From Podila epigama (taxonomy: Eukaryota > Mortierellomycota > Mortierellomycetes > Mortierellales > Mortierellaceae), in NCBI GenBank assembly GCA_015679605.1, contig JAAAVE010000390.1, forward strand, positions 9,357 through 20,640: a DNA stretch of 11,284 bases, in the 5' to 3' direction. The first letter of the stretch is position 1; the number at the start of each line of letters is the position of its first letter. Below are positions 1-8,450 of this stretch, piece by piece. The position numbers and the translations under genes are program-made. Below the pieces are notes generated by a model, which was given only the letters and a program-made list of their open reading frames with translations, made no database searches and was not told the origin of the DNA.

Positions 1-4
1 TGTA

Positions 5-19
5 GAGAGAGAGAGAGAG
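5..19. repeat. (GA)n microsatellite in chitinase intron 4
   Basis: Seven and a half GA units. On the chitinase sense strand this is a pyrimidine (CT) run inside the intron that begins at 69 and continues past the left edge. Confidence 0.9.
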
Positions 20-69
20 TTGTTTTCAGATACCATTTTCAGAGTATATTAAACATAATGCAATCATAC

Positions 70-977
70 TCAAGGTCAACACCATCCAGAATAGCATCAT
101 CCAGTGGCCGTGTCGTGGAAGAACCACCAAGGAAAAGATTCCAAATGGTATGTGCAAAGTCACGTGCTTCGGCATCATCCGAGAAGCCATATGCACCAGC
201 CGCTCCTCCCAAGGATAGGATGATGGCCTTTCCTTTTTCTTGACAGAGCTTGACACCGGCGCCAGTTTCAGGGCAGTGGAGAAGGCTCGTTCCAGGGCTA
301 GTTGTCGCCGGGAAACAATACAAATTCAATAGCTTGGTGAGGATGTGCGCGTTACCAGTCTACTCATGCCCTCAACACATTGGGCATGTCTAGGCACCCA
401 ATATTATATGAATGTATATTTTTTTTGTATGCTTGTGTGTATCCTGTCAATTTGCTTACAAGGTGGAACTAGGAGAGCATTGATTGGACAAGTCAATGCG
501 AGGCAATCCTCTGGAGACGCTATTGAAAACGTGCAAGAATGCAATGACAATAACATCTTCACCCTCGCTCGTCTGGCAGTATTCCCCAAGAGCCTTTTGC
601 CTGTATATCATTCAGTAAAAAAAGAGAGACTACGATGAGTTATCTGCCATATTGTCGACCCTGGAACTGTTCAAATGACAGATAAGAGACAAATCTATTT
701 TGTTTTTGTTTTTTTTACCAAAGGCGATTGTCACCTCCAGCAGCACCAAATGAACTACATGGAAAGAGTTGAGAGTTAGTACAGCAAGGCCGTCACTGCT
801 TTTTCAATTGCTTGGATGATAAGGAAAAATACAAGCGAGTGGATGGTTGGCGTACTTTTGCCCCCAATAGGTGACCAAGTTGGTATCGGCAAGCGGATTG
901 AATGCGCTTACAGAGACCAGACATAACGATGAGGCGACTAGGCCAAGACTGGCCGTTAAGGTGATGAAGCGCACCAT
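70..977 (-). CDS. Secreted class III GH18 chitinase, 5' part (exons 1-4; gene runs off the left edge)
   Basis: Endochitinase hydrolysing beta-1,4-GlcNAc links of chitin in the wall or outside the cell. I rebuilt exons 977-856, 754-719, 600-460 and 297-70 (introns of 101, 118 and 162 nt, all GT-AG); phases agree and give 175 uninterrupted residues. Residues 1-25 form a signal peptide (cut probably after VSVSA). Then come the family start [19 protein letters not shown], the strand [11 protein letters not shown], the [10 protein letters not shown] segment and the [12 protein letters not shown] motif (SxGG). The last exon ends in DGVDL plus GA, just before the donor GTATGA at 69-68, so the DxxDxDxE catalytic motif is split by intron 4 and its Glu lies outside the window. 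The ATG at 975-977 is chosen because the signal peptide starts there; the leader before it is C/A-rich. Fungal CTS1-like and plant class III enzymes share this fold. Nothing visible is broken. Confidence 0.9.
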
Positions 978-1110
978 TTAAAAATAGATGGGGCAGTTGG
1001 TTGGTTGTATGTCAACGATAAGCGAGAATAAAACCGCTTGTGTTTGCTGGCAAAGAAGATGGAGAAGAGAAAGATGTGCAGGCAGCAGAGCGAGCAACAA
1101 AGAGAGAAAA

Positions 1111-1144
1111 GGATGAAGGATGAAGGATGAAGGATGAAGGATGA
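1111..1144. repeat. Tandem repeat of GGATGAA, 4.9 copies
   Basis: Four perfect 7-base units plus a six-base partial one, inside the purine-rich promoter side of the chitinase gene. Confidence 0.95.
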
Positions 1145-1466
1145 GAAAAAAAAGGGAATTCCAAGAGTGGGGGAAGGAGAATGGAAAAGAAAAGAAAAAG
1201 AGAAAAGGTAGGCAGGCGAATTTGCGAGTGAAAAGGGGTGGAAAGCATGAATGGGAGGAAAGGGAGGAAGGAGAATATCGCGTCGAATAGAAGGAGGTAG
1301 GAAAGGACCCCTCGTCCTTTTGTTCTCACCCATGTCTTGTTCAATACCCCTGTCTGAACCCCACCACCTTACCATTGTGACAAAAAGAGATTGAACAGTA
1401 AGTATGAAGGAGGAGTATGAGGACGAGGAGTGAAAAGTAGAAGGGGTGAAAACTTTGCATTTGTGT

Positions 1467-1490
1467 TGAATACATGAATACATGAATACA
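1467..1490. repeat. Tandem repeat of TGAATACA, 3 copies
   Basis: Three perfect 8-base units followed by a partial one (TAC). Confidence 0.9.
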
Positions 1491-1679
1491 TACTATGAGA
1501 AATCGCGTGTAGGCGTCTATTTTTCTAGCGAACCCGAGGAAAGTCCGCCTCAACTCGAGTTTGCGTCAGTATCCTATTCAACCACCGTCATTGTCTTGTC
1601 TTGATACGTCTTGATCTGACTACTCCTCGCGTCCTTCGTCCTCGCGCCGTTTGCGAGTCGGCCGTTTGACATACCCTCT

Positions 1680-1715
1680 TTTTTATTTTTATTTTTATTT
1701 TTATTTATTTATTTC
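1680..1715. repeat. TTTTTA/TTTA simple repeat
   Basis: Hexamers TTTTTA followed by TTTA tetramers; AT-only low-complexity DNA in the intergenic region. Confidence 0.85.
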
Positions 1716-2056
1716 TTTTTTGTAGTAACATGGGGACAATTATATCTTGACGCCAATGACTCGACGGACTTGCCATAACGGCCAAAGAGTCATTTTTTTG
1801 GGTCAAGCCAAATGGACGGATGACATTCCTTTCGAAGTGATACTTTGGAGAACGTACGTCACTGGATATCCGAGCTATTCTTGTTACTCTTATTTCACGG
1901 ACAACGGCCAACGACATTGCACCTCCCTCGGCGTTGCTCACAGCCCGCACCGTAAACACATAATTCAACGATGGGGTATGTTGGCTCTTTTTAGCCTTGG
2001 GCTCGATCTGCCTTGACTGACGTGGGAATCTTGGGAAAACGCGCAGCACGCCGACC

Positions 2057-2239
2057 CCAATTAGCACTCTCTGAAACTCTTTTTTTTTTTTTTTTTTTTT
2101 TTTTCTCTCTCTCTTTCTTGGGATGTTCACTTTATTATCTGAACGATAATCCTCCACTTTATTCCTTTCTCATCTCATTCATTCAACATCAACTCATCCA
2201 GTTAAACCCAGCTTCATTCACCATTGCAAAACAGTTAAC
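2057..2239 (+). promoter_or_regulatory. Core promoter and leader of the reductase gene, with CCAAT box and T25 tract
   Basis: A CCAAT box at 2057-2061, then an uninterrupted run of 25 T at 2080-2104, a CT repeat, and a C/A/T-rich leader with no obvious structure up to the ATG at 2240. Poly(dA:dT) tracts of this kind exclude nucleosomes in fungi. The arrangement recurs before the Rqc2-like gene and, with a shorter T run, before the protease. No convincing TATA box was seen. Confidence 0.5.
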
Positions 2240-3840
2240 ATGACCATCTCTCTCCCTCATTCTCGCATCCTCACAGGTACTGTTGTGCAATGACCGAATC
2301 CCTCTGAGTAAATACAAAAAAAAGGGTTAGAAAGTGACCGCACTGCACTGCAACTGCAGCTGTAGATCACACATGTACATGTATCGTATGACACATTCTT
2401 GCTCATTTATTCTAACGGATACAACATCTATTCCTGCACCTCCAACAACATTCCTATTCAATTCGGACACTAGTTGGAACTGGTGCTATTGGTGCGTATT
2501 ACACATGGCGCATCCAGCAATCCGGCAACTGCACAATTACAGCTGTTTGCCGTTCCAACTATGAGGCAGTCAAGGCTGATGGCATTAAGATTCAAACCAT
2601 CGCCTGGGGCGAAGGTCCTCATGTCTTTCGACCAGACCATGGTGAGTTTCTCTTTTTTTTTTCTTTTCTTGCTTACTAGTCCATCACCATGCGCACGCAC
2701 AATGGAACTAATCATTATTGTTTAATTATCATTTTTCTCGACCATTCATCTCAAGTTGTCAAGACCGTACCTAGCGAGACATACGACTATATCATTGTTT
2801 GCATGAAGGCATTGCCTAATGTGTACAGTATCCCGGATATCATTGCGCCTGCAGTCGAGGCATCACCCAATGCCGCCATTGTTCTGATCCAAAACGGCAT
2901 CGGTATTGAAGATCCCATCAAGAAGCGGTTTCCTCGTAACCCAATCCTGTCTTCTATTGCTTACATTGGTGTGACTCAGAACGAACTGGGTGTCGTCTAT
3001 CACTCTGGTCCCGTCCAGCGACTCGCCGTGGGCTTGTTTGAGACCATTGAAGGTGTTGACACTGCATCGGCGATCCAGATTTTTGGTGACAGATGTAAGA
3101 GTGGCGGAATCGAAACCACTGTGACCGATGATATCCAAAATTATCGATGGCAAAAGATTGTCTGGTAAGCCAAAATGACTATAGAACACTAGGGCGCGTT
3201 CGGTTTAATGGAAAGGGCATCGCGTTTTTTCCTAGGGATATGTGTCATTTTTCTCTTGTGTGCACTCACGCTAGAGACAATTCATTCTCTCGGGCAATTC
3301 GGACCCATTGGATCACTTGGAGTTTTTTTTTGTTTTGTTTTTTTTTTGTCCAAGTTGGTGGTTGCTCTCACGGTCAAGGGAAAAAAAATATGGGCGCTCA
3401 CAATTTGAATGTGCTATGTTCCTCACGTTACACTTGTCACTTGTCTGTATAGGAACGGATCAATGAATCCTATTTGCATTCTCTCTGAATTGTGGACGGT
3501 CTCCAATGTGCTTGCGGATAAGAAGTACGAGGCGATAACATGGACAACCATGCGTGAGATTGCTGCACTTGCCGAAGCCCTTGGACATCGAATGCCACCC
3601 ACCCTGGTCGAAACTAGCATGACCACTAGCCACAAGCTTGCTCCTGGGTACAAGGCCAGTATGGTGGTCGATCTCGAAGAGGGTCGTCCATTGGAGACCG
3701 AGGTCATCTTGGCTAACCCTATTCAGATGGCCGTCTCTCGAAACCTGCTTCACATCATCCCCACTTGGTACAAGCTTTACAATGACCTTGTAGCGAGCGT
3801 ATCTGGAACGCAGGAAAGCTGCCACCAACACACATGTTAA
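2240..3840 (+). CDS. Ketopantoate reductase (2-dehydropantoate 2-reductase) family protein, 4 exons
   Basis: Predicted NADPH-dependent reductase of the PanE/ApbA family; true members reduce ketopantoate to pantoate for coenzyme A. Exons 2240-2276, 2474-2641, 2756-3164 and 3453-3840 (introns of 197, 114 and 288 nt, all GT-AG, phases consistent) give 333 residues, a usual family length. The Rossmann loop GTGAIGAYY is at about residues 14-22, just after the first splice. The middle carries VCMKALPN and VLIQNGIGIE. The C-terminal domain has WQKIVWNGSMNP, matching the family motif that holds the catalytic Lys and substrate-binding Asn, and SMVVDLEEGRPLETEVI, covering the Glu of the active site. 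No signal peptide or membrane segment. The sequence resembles the fungal paralogue group with the NGIGIE motif, so it may act on a related 2-keto acid instead. The stop overlaps a poly(A) signal. Confidence 0.9.
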
Positions 3841-3844
3841 TAAA
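3839..3844 (+). terminator. Poly(A) signal AATAAA overlapping the reductase stop codon
   Basis: AATAAA starts inside the TAA at 3838-3840. With only 114 bp to the next ATG, the 3' end of this gene and the promoter of the next must share this short spacer. Confidence 0.6.
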
Positions 3845-3954
3845 AAATGAGTCACGTGTATGTCATATCATCCTTTAAAAACGAGTTTTTTTTTTTTTTT
3901 TTTTTTTTTTTCTCTTCACACTCACCATACCATTCACGTCAACATTCTTACACA
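3841..3954 (+). promoter_or_regulatory. Short promoter of the Rqc2-like gene: CACGTG box, T26 tract, C/A-rich leader
   Basis: The palindrome CACGTG (E-box, the site type used by bHLH factors such as Cbf1 or Pho4) lies at 3853-3858. A run of 26 T lies at 3886-3911, followed by CT and a CA-rich leader ending CACA before the ATG. The layout copies that of the reductase gene upstream, suggesting the promoter is intact although the gene is truncated. Confidence 0.5.
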
Positions 3955-4740
3955 ATGAAATTACGCTTCAGTTCGCTGGACGTGCGTGCAACAGTTGCAA
4001 CACTTCGACAGTCGTACGTCAAGACAAACACCAGCTTTTCCTTTCCGCGTCGCTGTCTCATTGCAGTTCTCACTTCTTTTTGATCACTTTGGGCTAACAC
4101 ACACACCTTACCTCGCCTTGCAAAAAAAATTCTAGCATCGTGGGACTTCGCCTACAGAATGTGTATGATGTCAATTCAAAAACATACCTCTTCAAGTTTG
4201 CCAAGGTGAAGCATGGGTCCAAAACTAACCAGTCAGCTAGCGAAATGAGAGATGTTGTTTGCTATAACACACGAACAACCATTCCATTGTTAACCTTGGG
4301 TTTTTTTTTCTCTGGATTTCATCGCGCTCAATTTAACTCTCTTAGCCTGATCACAAGGAGCTTGTGCTGATCGAATCTGGCATTCGCATGCACACGACTC
4401 TATACCTTCGTGACAAATCAATTACACCTTCTGGATTCTGCATCAAAGTATGGAACCCTTTTTTTTGTCTTTTTTTCTTGTAGTGATGATATCATCTCTT
4501 CTTTTCTCTTAACTTGAGTTTTTTTGTGAATATGCCTTATGAACATTCGTGATATCATACTGACTCCTTCTTTCTTTTTCTCACTTTACGATCTAAAAAC
4601 TTTGCCAGCTTCGAAAACATCTCAGGACGAGGAGATTGACAGACGTTAAACAGTTGGGCTCTGATCGAATCGTGGATTATGAATTCGGCGCGGATGACTT
4701 GGACAACACTTATCACATCATCGCAGAGTTTTATGCTGCG
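3955..4740 (+). pseudogene. RQC2: Rqc2/NEMF (NFACT-N) 5' fragment, four exons, truncated gene
   Basis: Full Rqc2/NEMF (Tae2) binds stalled 60S subunits with tRNA, recruits Ltn1 and directs C-terminal Ala/Thr tailing. Exons 3955-4013, 4136-4205, 4346-4447 and 4609-4740 (introns of 122, 140 and 161 nt, GT-AG, phases consistent) encode 121 residues. They begin MKLRFSSLDVRATVATLRQS and continue through [50 protein letters not shown] and [13 protein letters not shown] to HIIAEFYAA. Asp9 and Asp96-Arg97 match the yeast residues (D9, D98, R99) needed for tailing. The family continues with GNIILTD; this is not found after the good donor at 4741, and neither are the rest of NFACT-N, the coiled coil and NFACT-R. 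Reading through the donor stops after two residues. Family proteins are about 1000 residues. Interpretation: a breakpoint or decay in intron 4, or a misassembly. Family identity is secure; pseudogene status is inferred. Confidence 0.75.
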
Positions 4741-5218
4741 GTAAGCTAAAGGATCAAGGTTGATCATGGATGGCCTTGACGAGTGAGGCGAGGTTTTTTT
4801 TTTTTGGTGGAGGCCAGGCCATGGCTAAAAGAATTCCAGGGAAAAGGTATTGGGTCAAGAATGGAAAGCAGGTACAGAGTTCTGCGCAATGATGATGGGA
4901 GAAAATGCGAGGCGAGTGTTTACCCACACCACCATTGCCAATGCTTCAGGCACCATGATTGGTCTGGCAACGGGAACACAAGGAATGTGACCAAAACAAC
5001 CCATTCCATCCAACAGGATTGGCGAAAAGGCATTCCCTTTTTTTTTTGCCTCTAGCCTCTGTTGACTAGTCTCTTTGCCATTTTGTTTTGTTTTTGTTTT
5101 TGTTTTGTTATGTTATGTTATGTTATGTTATGTTATGTTAAGTTTTCGCTCGTTGAGAAAAGAATGTGTGTTTGTGTAATTGCTCTCTCTTGTGTGAACA
5201 TGTGTGTGTTTGTCGCAG
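4741..5218 (+). other. Intron-like or breakpoint sequence after Rqc2 exon 4
   Basis: It begins with a good donor (GTAAGC) and ends with a good acceptor (TTTGTCGCAG), both phase 0, but at 478 nt it is three times longer than the other introns of the gene. It includes an open segment at 4829-4990 (53 codons, with the protein-like stretch GENARRVFTHTTIANASGT) that I cannot assign. The opposite strand of the same stretch is also open, so the segment may be chance. It also holds a TGTTA repeat. The expected next Rqc2 exon is not visible in any frame. Confidence 0.4.
5106..5140. repeat. TGTTA tandem repeat, 7 copies
   Basis: Seven perfect pentamers, preceded by TTTTG-type repeats, just upstream of the possible acceptor at 5218. 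Confidence 0.95.
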
Positions 5219-6165
5219 TTGCGGGCTGCTGACATGACAAACCAACCAGAGCAAAGGGCGGGAAAGAGCCTACTGAAAGACCTGTTTAACGCCAAACCAA
5301 AAGGCGACGAGACCCTGGGATTGTCCACTGACGAATTGCAAAAGAGCGAAAAGAGCGAGCAGCCTCCCCCACTCGACCCTTCCCGTCTGTCTGCTTATCG
5401 TGGTGTGTTCAAGGCCTGTTGGGGTAAGCTCAGTTCAAAAGGCAATGGAAAGCATCATAGTCTTTGAAACTTTTTGAAGGCACAAAAAAACGTCTACCTC
5501 CAAGTGATATTGATGCAACACTCCATGTCTACTTTCAAATTAGGGATGGATGTGGTCTTGCCACTGGAGGCAGGCTGGTGTAGAAAAAAAAGAGAGTTTT
5601 CCCATGGAGAACAAGGACGCAAAGATATATTCCAGGCCCTTTGTCAGTTCCCACCAACCCATTATGCTTTGACGGTGGGCCATTGGACGCTCTGGCCCCA
5701 GTGTAAACTATGATAGGCGATCAAGGTTCATGTGGTGTTGTGGTGTGTCTGTGTGTGAATGTGTTTTATGTGTGGGAGCATTTGTTTATTATTAATGTGT
5801 GTATGTGTGTTTATGTTTAAAACAGTGTGTCGATGTGCAGTTGTGTGGGTGAATGACAATGGGTCTGGTTCATAATGTTTGTTATTCCCTCCAAAGGAAA
5901 CCAACCATGAATCAAAACCAAACATTCGTTTTCAATGGGAAACCTTACGCCGAGCATAGTTGCCATGGTTAATAATGGGCCAAGAAAATGTAGAGAGAGG
6001 ATGGATGGTCATTGAAAGCTGACAAACAAAAGCTAGCTCAAGGTCACCGCGTATCCTCTAGATCCTCCGGACCATGACCCGCGAATCTCCAGCTTGCACC
6101 TCCTCACCCCGTCCACCCCTGACCTGTTTGGCAATGTTTTTGATGCACCATTTCGTAGGCAATAA
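5219..6165 (+). pseudogene. Unidentified exon-like segments, possible tail of a chimeric or decayed gene
   Basis: Three segments read like coding DNA. 5219-5423 follows a CAG acceptor, contains KSLLKDLFNAKPKGDETLG and PPPLDPSRLSAYRGVFKACW, and ends at a GTAAGC donor. 5597-5700 contains YIPGPLSVPTNPLCFDGG and is followed by GTGTAA. 6037-6165 follows a GCTAG acceptor, contains TAYPLDPPDHDPRISSLHLL and DLFGNVFDAPF, and ends in TAA overlapping AATAAA (6161-6166). Joined, their phases agree with each other and with Rqc2 exon 4, giving a 266-residue chimera. Against this: the acceptor before 5597 is purine-rich and weak, the donor at 5701 is atypical, and I recognise no domain. The segments may be the remains of a second gene fused at a breakpoint, or partly chance. 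No function is proposed. Confidence 0.25.
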
Positions 6166-6862
6166 ACGCGAAAGGAAACAAATTACTTGCTTGCAGATCG
6201 TCAGGGTAACCATGGCCAGGGACACTCCTCTGCATATGCATGTACATGTACATGGTGCCACCTAATATACGTGGATCGCCACCCACCGTCCTCTCCTTGT
6301 CAAAAGTTGATTGATGCATACATTTATTTCATTTCGCTTCAAAAGGTTCCCATATCCTCATGCCCCATGCGAACAGGCAATTTTTGAGAGCCATCTACAA
6401 CATTAATATCACAAAATTGTGTTTTTTAGGCAGGGTCTTTGAATATGAATGAGAGAAAAAGGAAGAGCTACCTGACAATTTTTTTTGACAGGTACATCTC
6501 TATCTAGTTTGTTAATCGCATCTGTTCAATTGTTGCGCGTAGATATAGCCTTTTGGCCGCTTTAAAGAGGAATTTCCTTTCAATGGTATTTTGTTTTGTT
6601 GTTTGCTTTGGTATTTGTTTGCTTTGTTTGCTTTGTGTAGCTTTTGTGGTATTTTGTATTGTTTGCATTCTTTTATTTTTTGCTTAGTGTTGTTGTTTGT
6701 ATTATTTTTTCTCTTTCTTTTGGGGAGGACCTACTGTTTTGATGGTCTGTTACCTCTGTGCGCTTTTTGCATCTACGAATGCAATATTGTATTGAGAGAA
6801 GAAGATGATCTTGAGATAATGCATGTTCAACCATTTCAAGCCCGCTAGAACTCGAGGTTCTC

Positions 6863-6883
6863 TTTTTTTTTTAAAAAAAAAAA
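6863..6883. repeat. T10A11 self-complementary tract
   Basis: Ten T directly followed by eleven A, extended by TC on the left and GA on the right, so the palindrome is near-perfect over about 24 bases. The outer flanks are unrelated. Confidence 0.9.
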
Positions 6884-7148
6884 GACTCTGTCACTATAGC
6901 ACACATCTGCACACCACAATGGAGGAGGAGAGAGGACGGTCGGGGAGTGGATTTTTAGACCACAAATCTGGCATCATATGGCCTCACTTTCAGTTATGCA
7001 GACTCTTTTTTGTGAAAACTTTGGGGAGCAACGCTAGAAAGTGTCAGTCAGTGTGACATATTTTGCATGGATGTCATACTCGGCATATCGTTGTTGTACG
7101 AACGTAACAAGTTATCAAGTTGTGACAAGCAGAGAGAGTGAGAAAGAG

Positions 7149-7181
7149 TGTGTGTCTTTGTGTGTGTGTCTGTCTGTCTGT
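7149..7181. repeat. GT/TCTG microsatellite
   Basis: Interrupted GT dinucleotides passing into TCTG tetramers, flanked by purine-rich DNA. Confidence 0.85.
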
Positions 7182-7946
7182 AAGAAAGAGAAAAAGAAGT
7201 GAGCCCGATGCTGACAAGATACGTTGTGAAATGCCTTTTGGTGTCCGATTGAATGAATGAATTAGTAAAATGTTCACTGTTCAGAAAGGCCAAAGTGTAA
7301 CCAACGGGTGAATCCGCAGACAAAGATGACAAGAGAGATGGACAGACGGCGTGGTTTGTCTGTTTTCCGTACCTGCATCAAAATGCCATGGTGGATGGGT
7401 AAATCATCTGAAGCGTTGCAGTCTAGTGTGTGTTTCAACAAGTGTAGGCATGGGATGAAGGTACAAAGGAATATGTACCACCAACCTTTGTTGCCACCCC
7501 ATCCTTGCCCCACCCACCCCCGATGCAAGGGCTCTGTCCGTTTGACGTGAGCATAATCAGGAGGTCTGGTGTGGATAATTTGGACGCTTGAACAGCGTCT
7601 TTTGTTGCATGCGGGCAAGACAGGAGAGAGAGTGCATGTGTTTGTTTTTTTTGTTTTTGTTTGTTTGTTTTGTCGTTTTGCAAAATGTCGCATGCGTAGA
7701 GCGCGTTTTGTGTGAAAAATATGTTTTGTGTTTGTGTTTGAGAAAAGATAGAGAAAAGAGAATGAGAGAGATTACAATCAAGGAAAAGGGTTCCCATCCA
7801 GACCCCGTTCACCATCCACCATGGTTGGGTTGGTCATGAGGCGCGGTCGTTTTTCCCTGGAGATGGTCGCGGGCATCCTCAACAAAGAGCACGTAAACAA
7901 AAGCAAAGATCGCATCCGTTCATACCATGAGCCACATTCACTCACT

Positions 7947-7950
<4 letters not shown>

Positions 7951-7978
<28 letters not shown>
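7951..7978. repeat. (CA)14 microsatellite
   Basis: Fourteen uninterrupted CA units, preceded by TCAC/TCAT repeats and followed by AAACAAAC. Confidence 0.95.
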
Positions 7979-7982
<4 letters not shown>

Positions 7983-8305
7983 AACTGCACATTCATGAAA
8001 AAGGCAATGAACACGGGAAAACAACAAATAAAACAGACACTACTCATGGGTATTCAATAGAACGAATAGATCATCCCCACAATGTGCTCTTGAAGAATTA
8101 GGACAACTGCCCCATTGTCATCACACGAATCGCCCTGCATGGGTAAAGATCGACTCGAATAATAAAAAAAAACAAATAACTGTCATGACCATTCGTCATC
8201 CATTCATTCAATTCACTTTGCAATAGTTCAGTACATGACATTGCAATCGAACGCTTTCACACAATCCAACCCTTTTTTGTATCGTTTTCTTCATCCTCGC
8301 CAACA

Positions 8306-8450
8306 TATAAAAGGTTGCCGGATTGCCCTCATTTTTTTTTGTTCTCCATCCTCATCCTCTTCTTCTTCTTCTTCTTCCTCATCCAGCTCACAACAGCTAC
8401 CACATACCCAAACAACAACAACAACCAACTCCACTCCTACCACTACCACA
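8306..8450 (+). promoter_or_regulatory. Protease core promoter and 5' leader (TATA box, CT tract, CAA leader)
   Basis: TATAAAAG at 8306-8313 is a clear TATA box. A pyrimidine-rich block follows (T run at about 8331-8340, then CTT repeats at 8358-8377), then a CAA/CCA-rich unstructured leader up to the ATG, with CCACA directly before it. TATA plus a pyrimidine block near the start site plus a CA-rich leader is typical of highly expressed fungal genes. The likely transcription start is around the CT block or just after it. Confidence 0.7.

Larger units (their letters stand above)
978..2056. other. Divergent intergenic region between chitinase and reductase genes
   Basis: No gene is supported here. 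Bases about 1060-1310 are strongly purine-rich on the plus strand, so the chitinase promoter has a long CT-rich sense strand, as fungal promoters often do. Next to the chitinase ATG the sense strand is C/A-rich, as expected for a leader. Open frames on the minus strand between 956 and 1553 are Ser/Phe/Leu-rich by-products of the pyrimidine bias. A plus-strand frame at 1747-2016 matches no family I recognise. A T/A-rich tract with TTTTTA hexamers lies at 1680-1715. Confidence 0.6.
6166..8305. other. Gene-free, low-complexity intergenic DNA upstream of the protease
   Basis: I see no supported gene on either strand in these 2.1 kb. Open frames present (for example 7308-7550 plus, 7274-7693 minus) have no recognisable motif and are rich in His, Cys, Thr or Lys, as expected from G/T or C/A repeats. 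Stretches of note: a palindrome at 6239-6254, C-poor T/G-rich DNA at 6580-6720, a T10A11 palindrome at 6863-6883, GT repeats at 7149-7181 and a (CA)14 at 7951-7978. No tRNA-like structure was found. Confidence 0.55.

Noticed and set aside
298-334. Chitinase exon 4 starting at the AG at 333-334
   Set aside because: The phase does not match the exon 3 donor and it would add residues absent from the family; the AG at 298-299 gives the exact [10 protein letters not shown] junction.
956-1553. Ser/Phe-rich frames on the minus strand
   Set aside because: They are translations of a polypyrimidine promoter region; no domain, no splice logic, and one overlaps the true chitinase first exon in another frame.
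1705-2157. 150-codon minus-strand frame with a long Lys run
   Set aside because: The Lys run is the T25 promoter tract read backwards; no family is recognised.
6058-6319. Minus-strand frames opposite the 6037-6165 segment
   Set aside because: The plus-strand reading has a plausible acceptor and a stop overlapping AATAAA; the minus frames contain Cys-Thr-Cys runs from a CATGTA palindrome.
7274-7815. Overlapping minus-strand frames of 126-139 codons
   Set aside because: They are His/Thr/Lys/Gln-rich translations of GTTT repeats, overlap each other in different frames and have no motif.
8235-8450. N-terminal extension of the protease from an upstream ATG
   Set aside because: It would start upstream of the TATA box and translate the CT tract into a Ser run and the CAA leader into Thr/Asn; the signal peptide starts at 8451.
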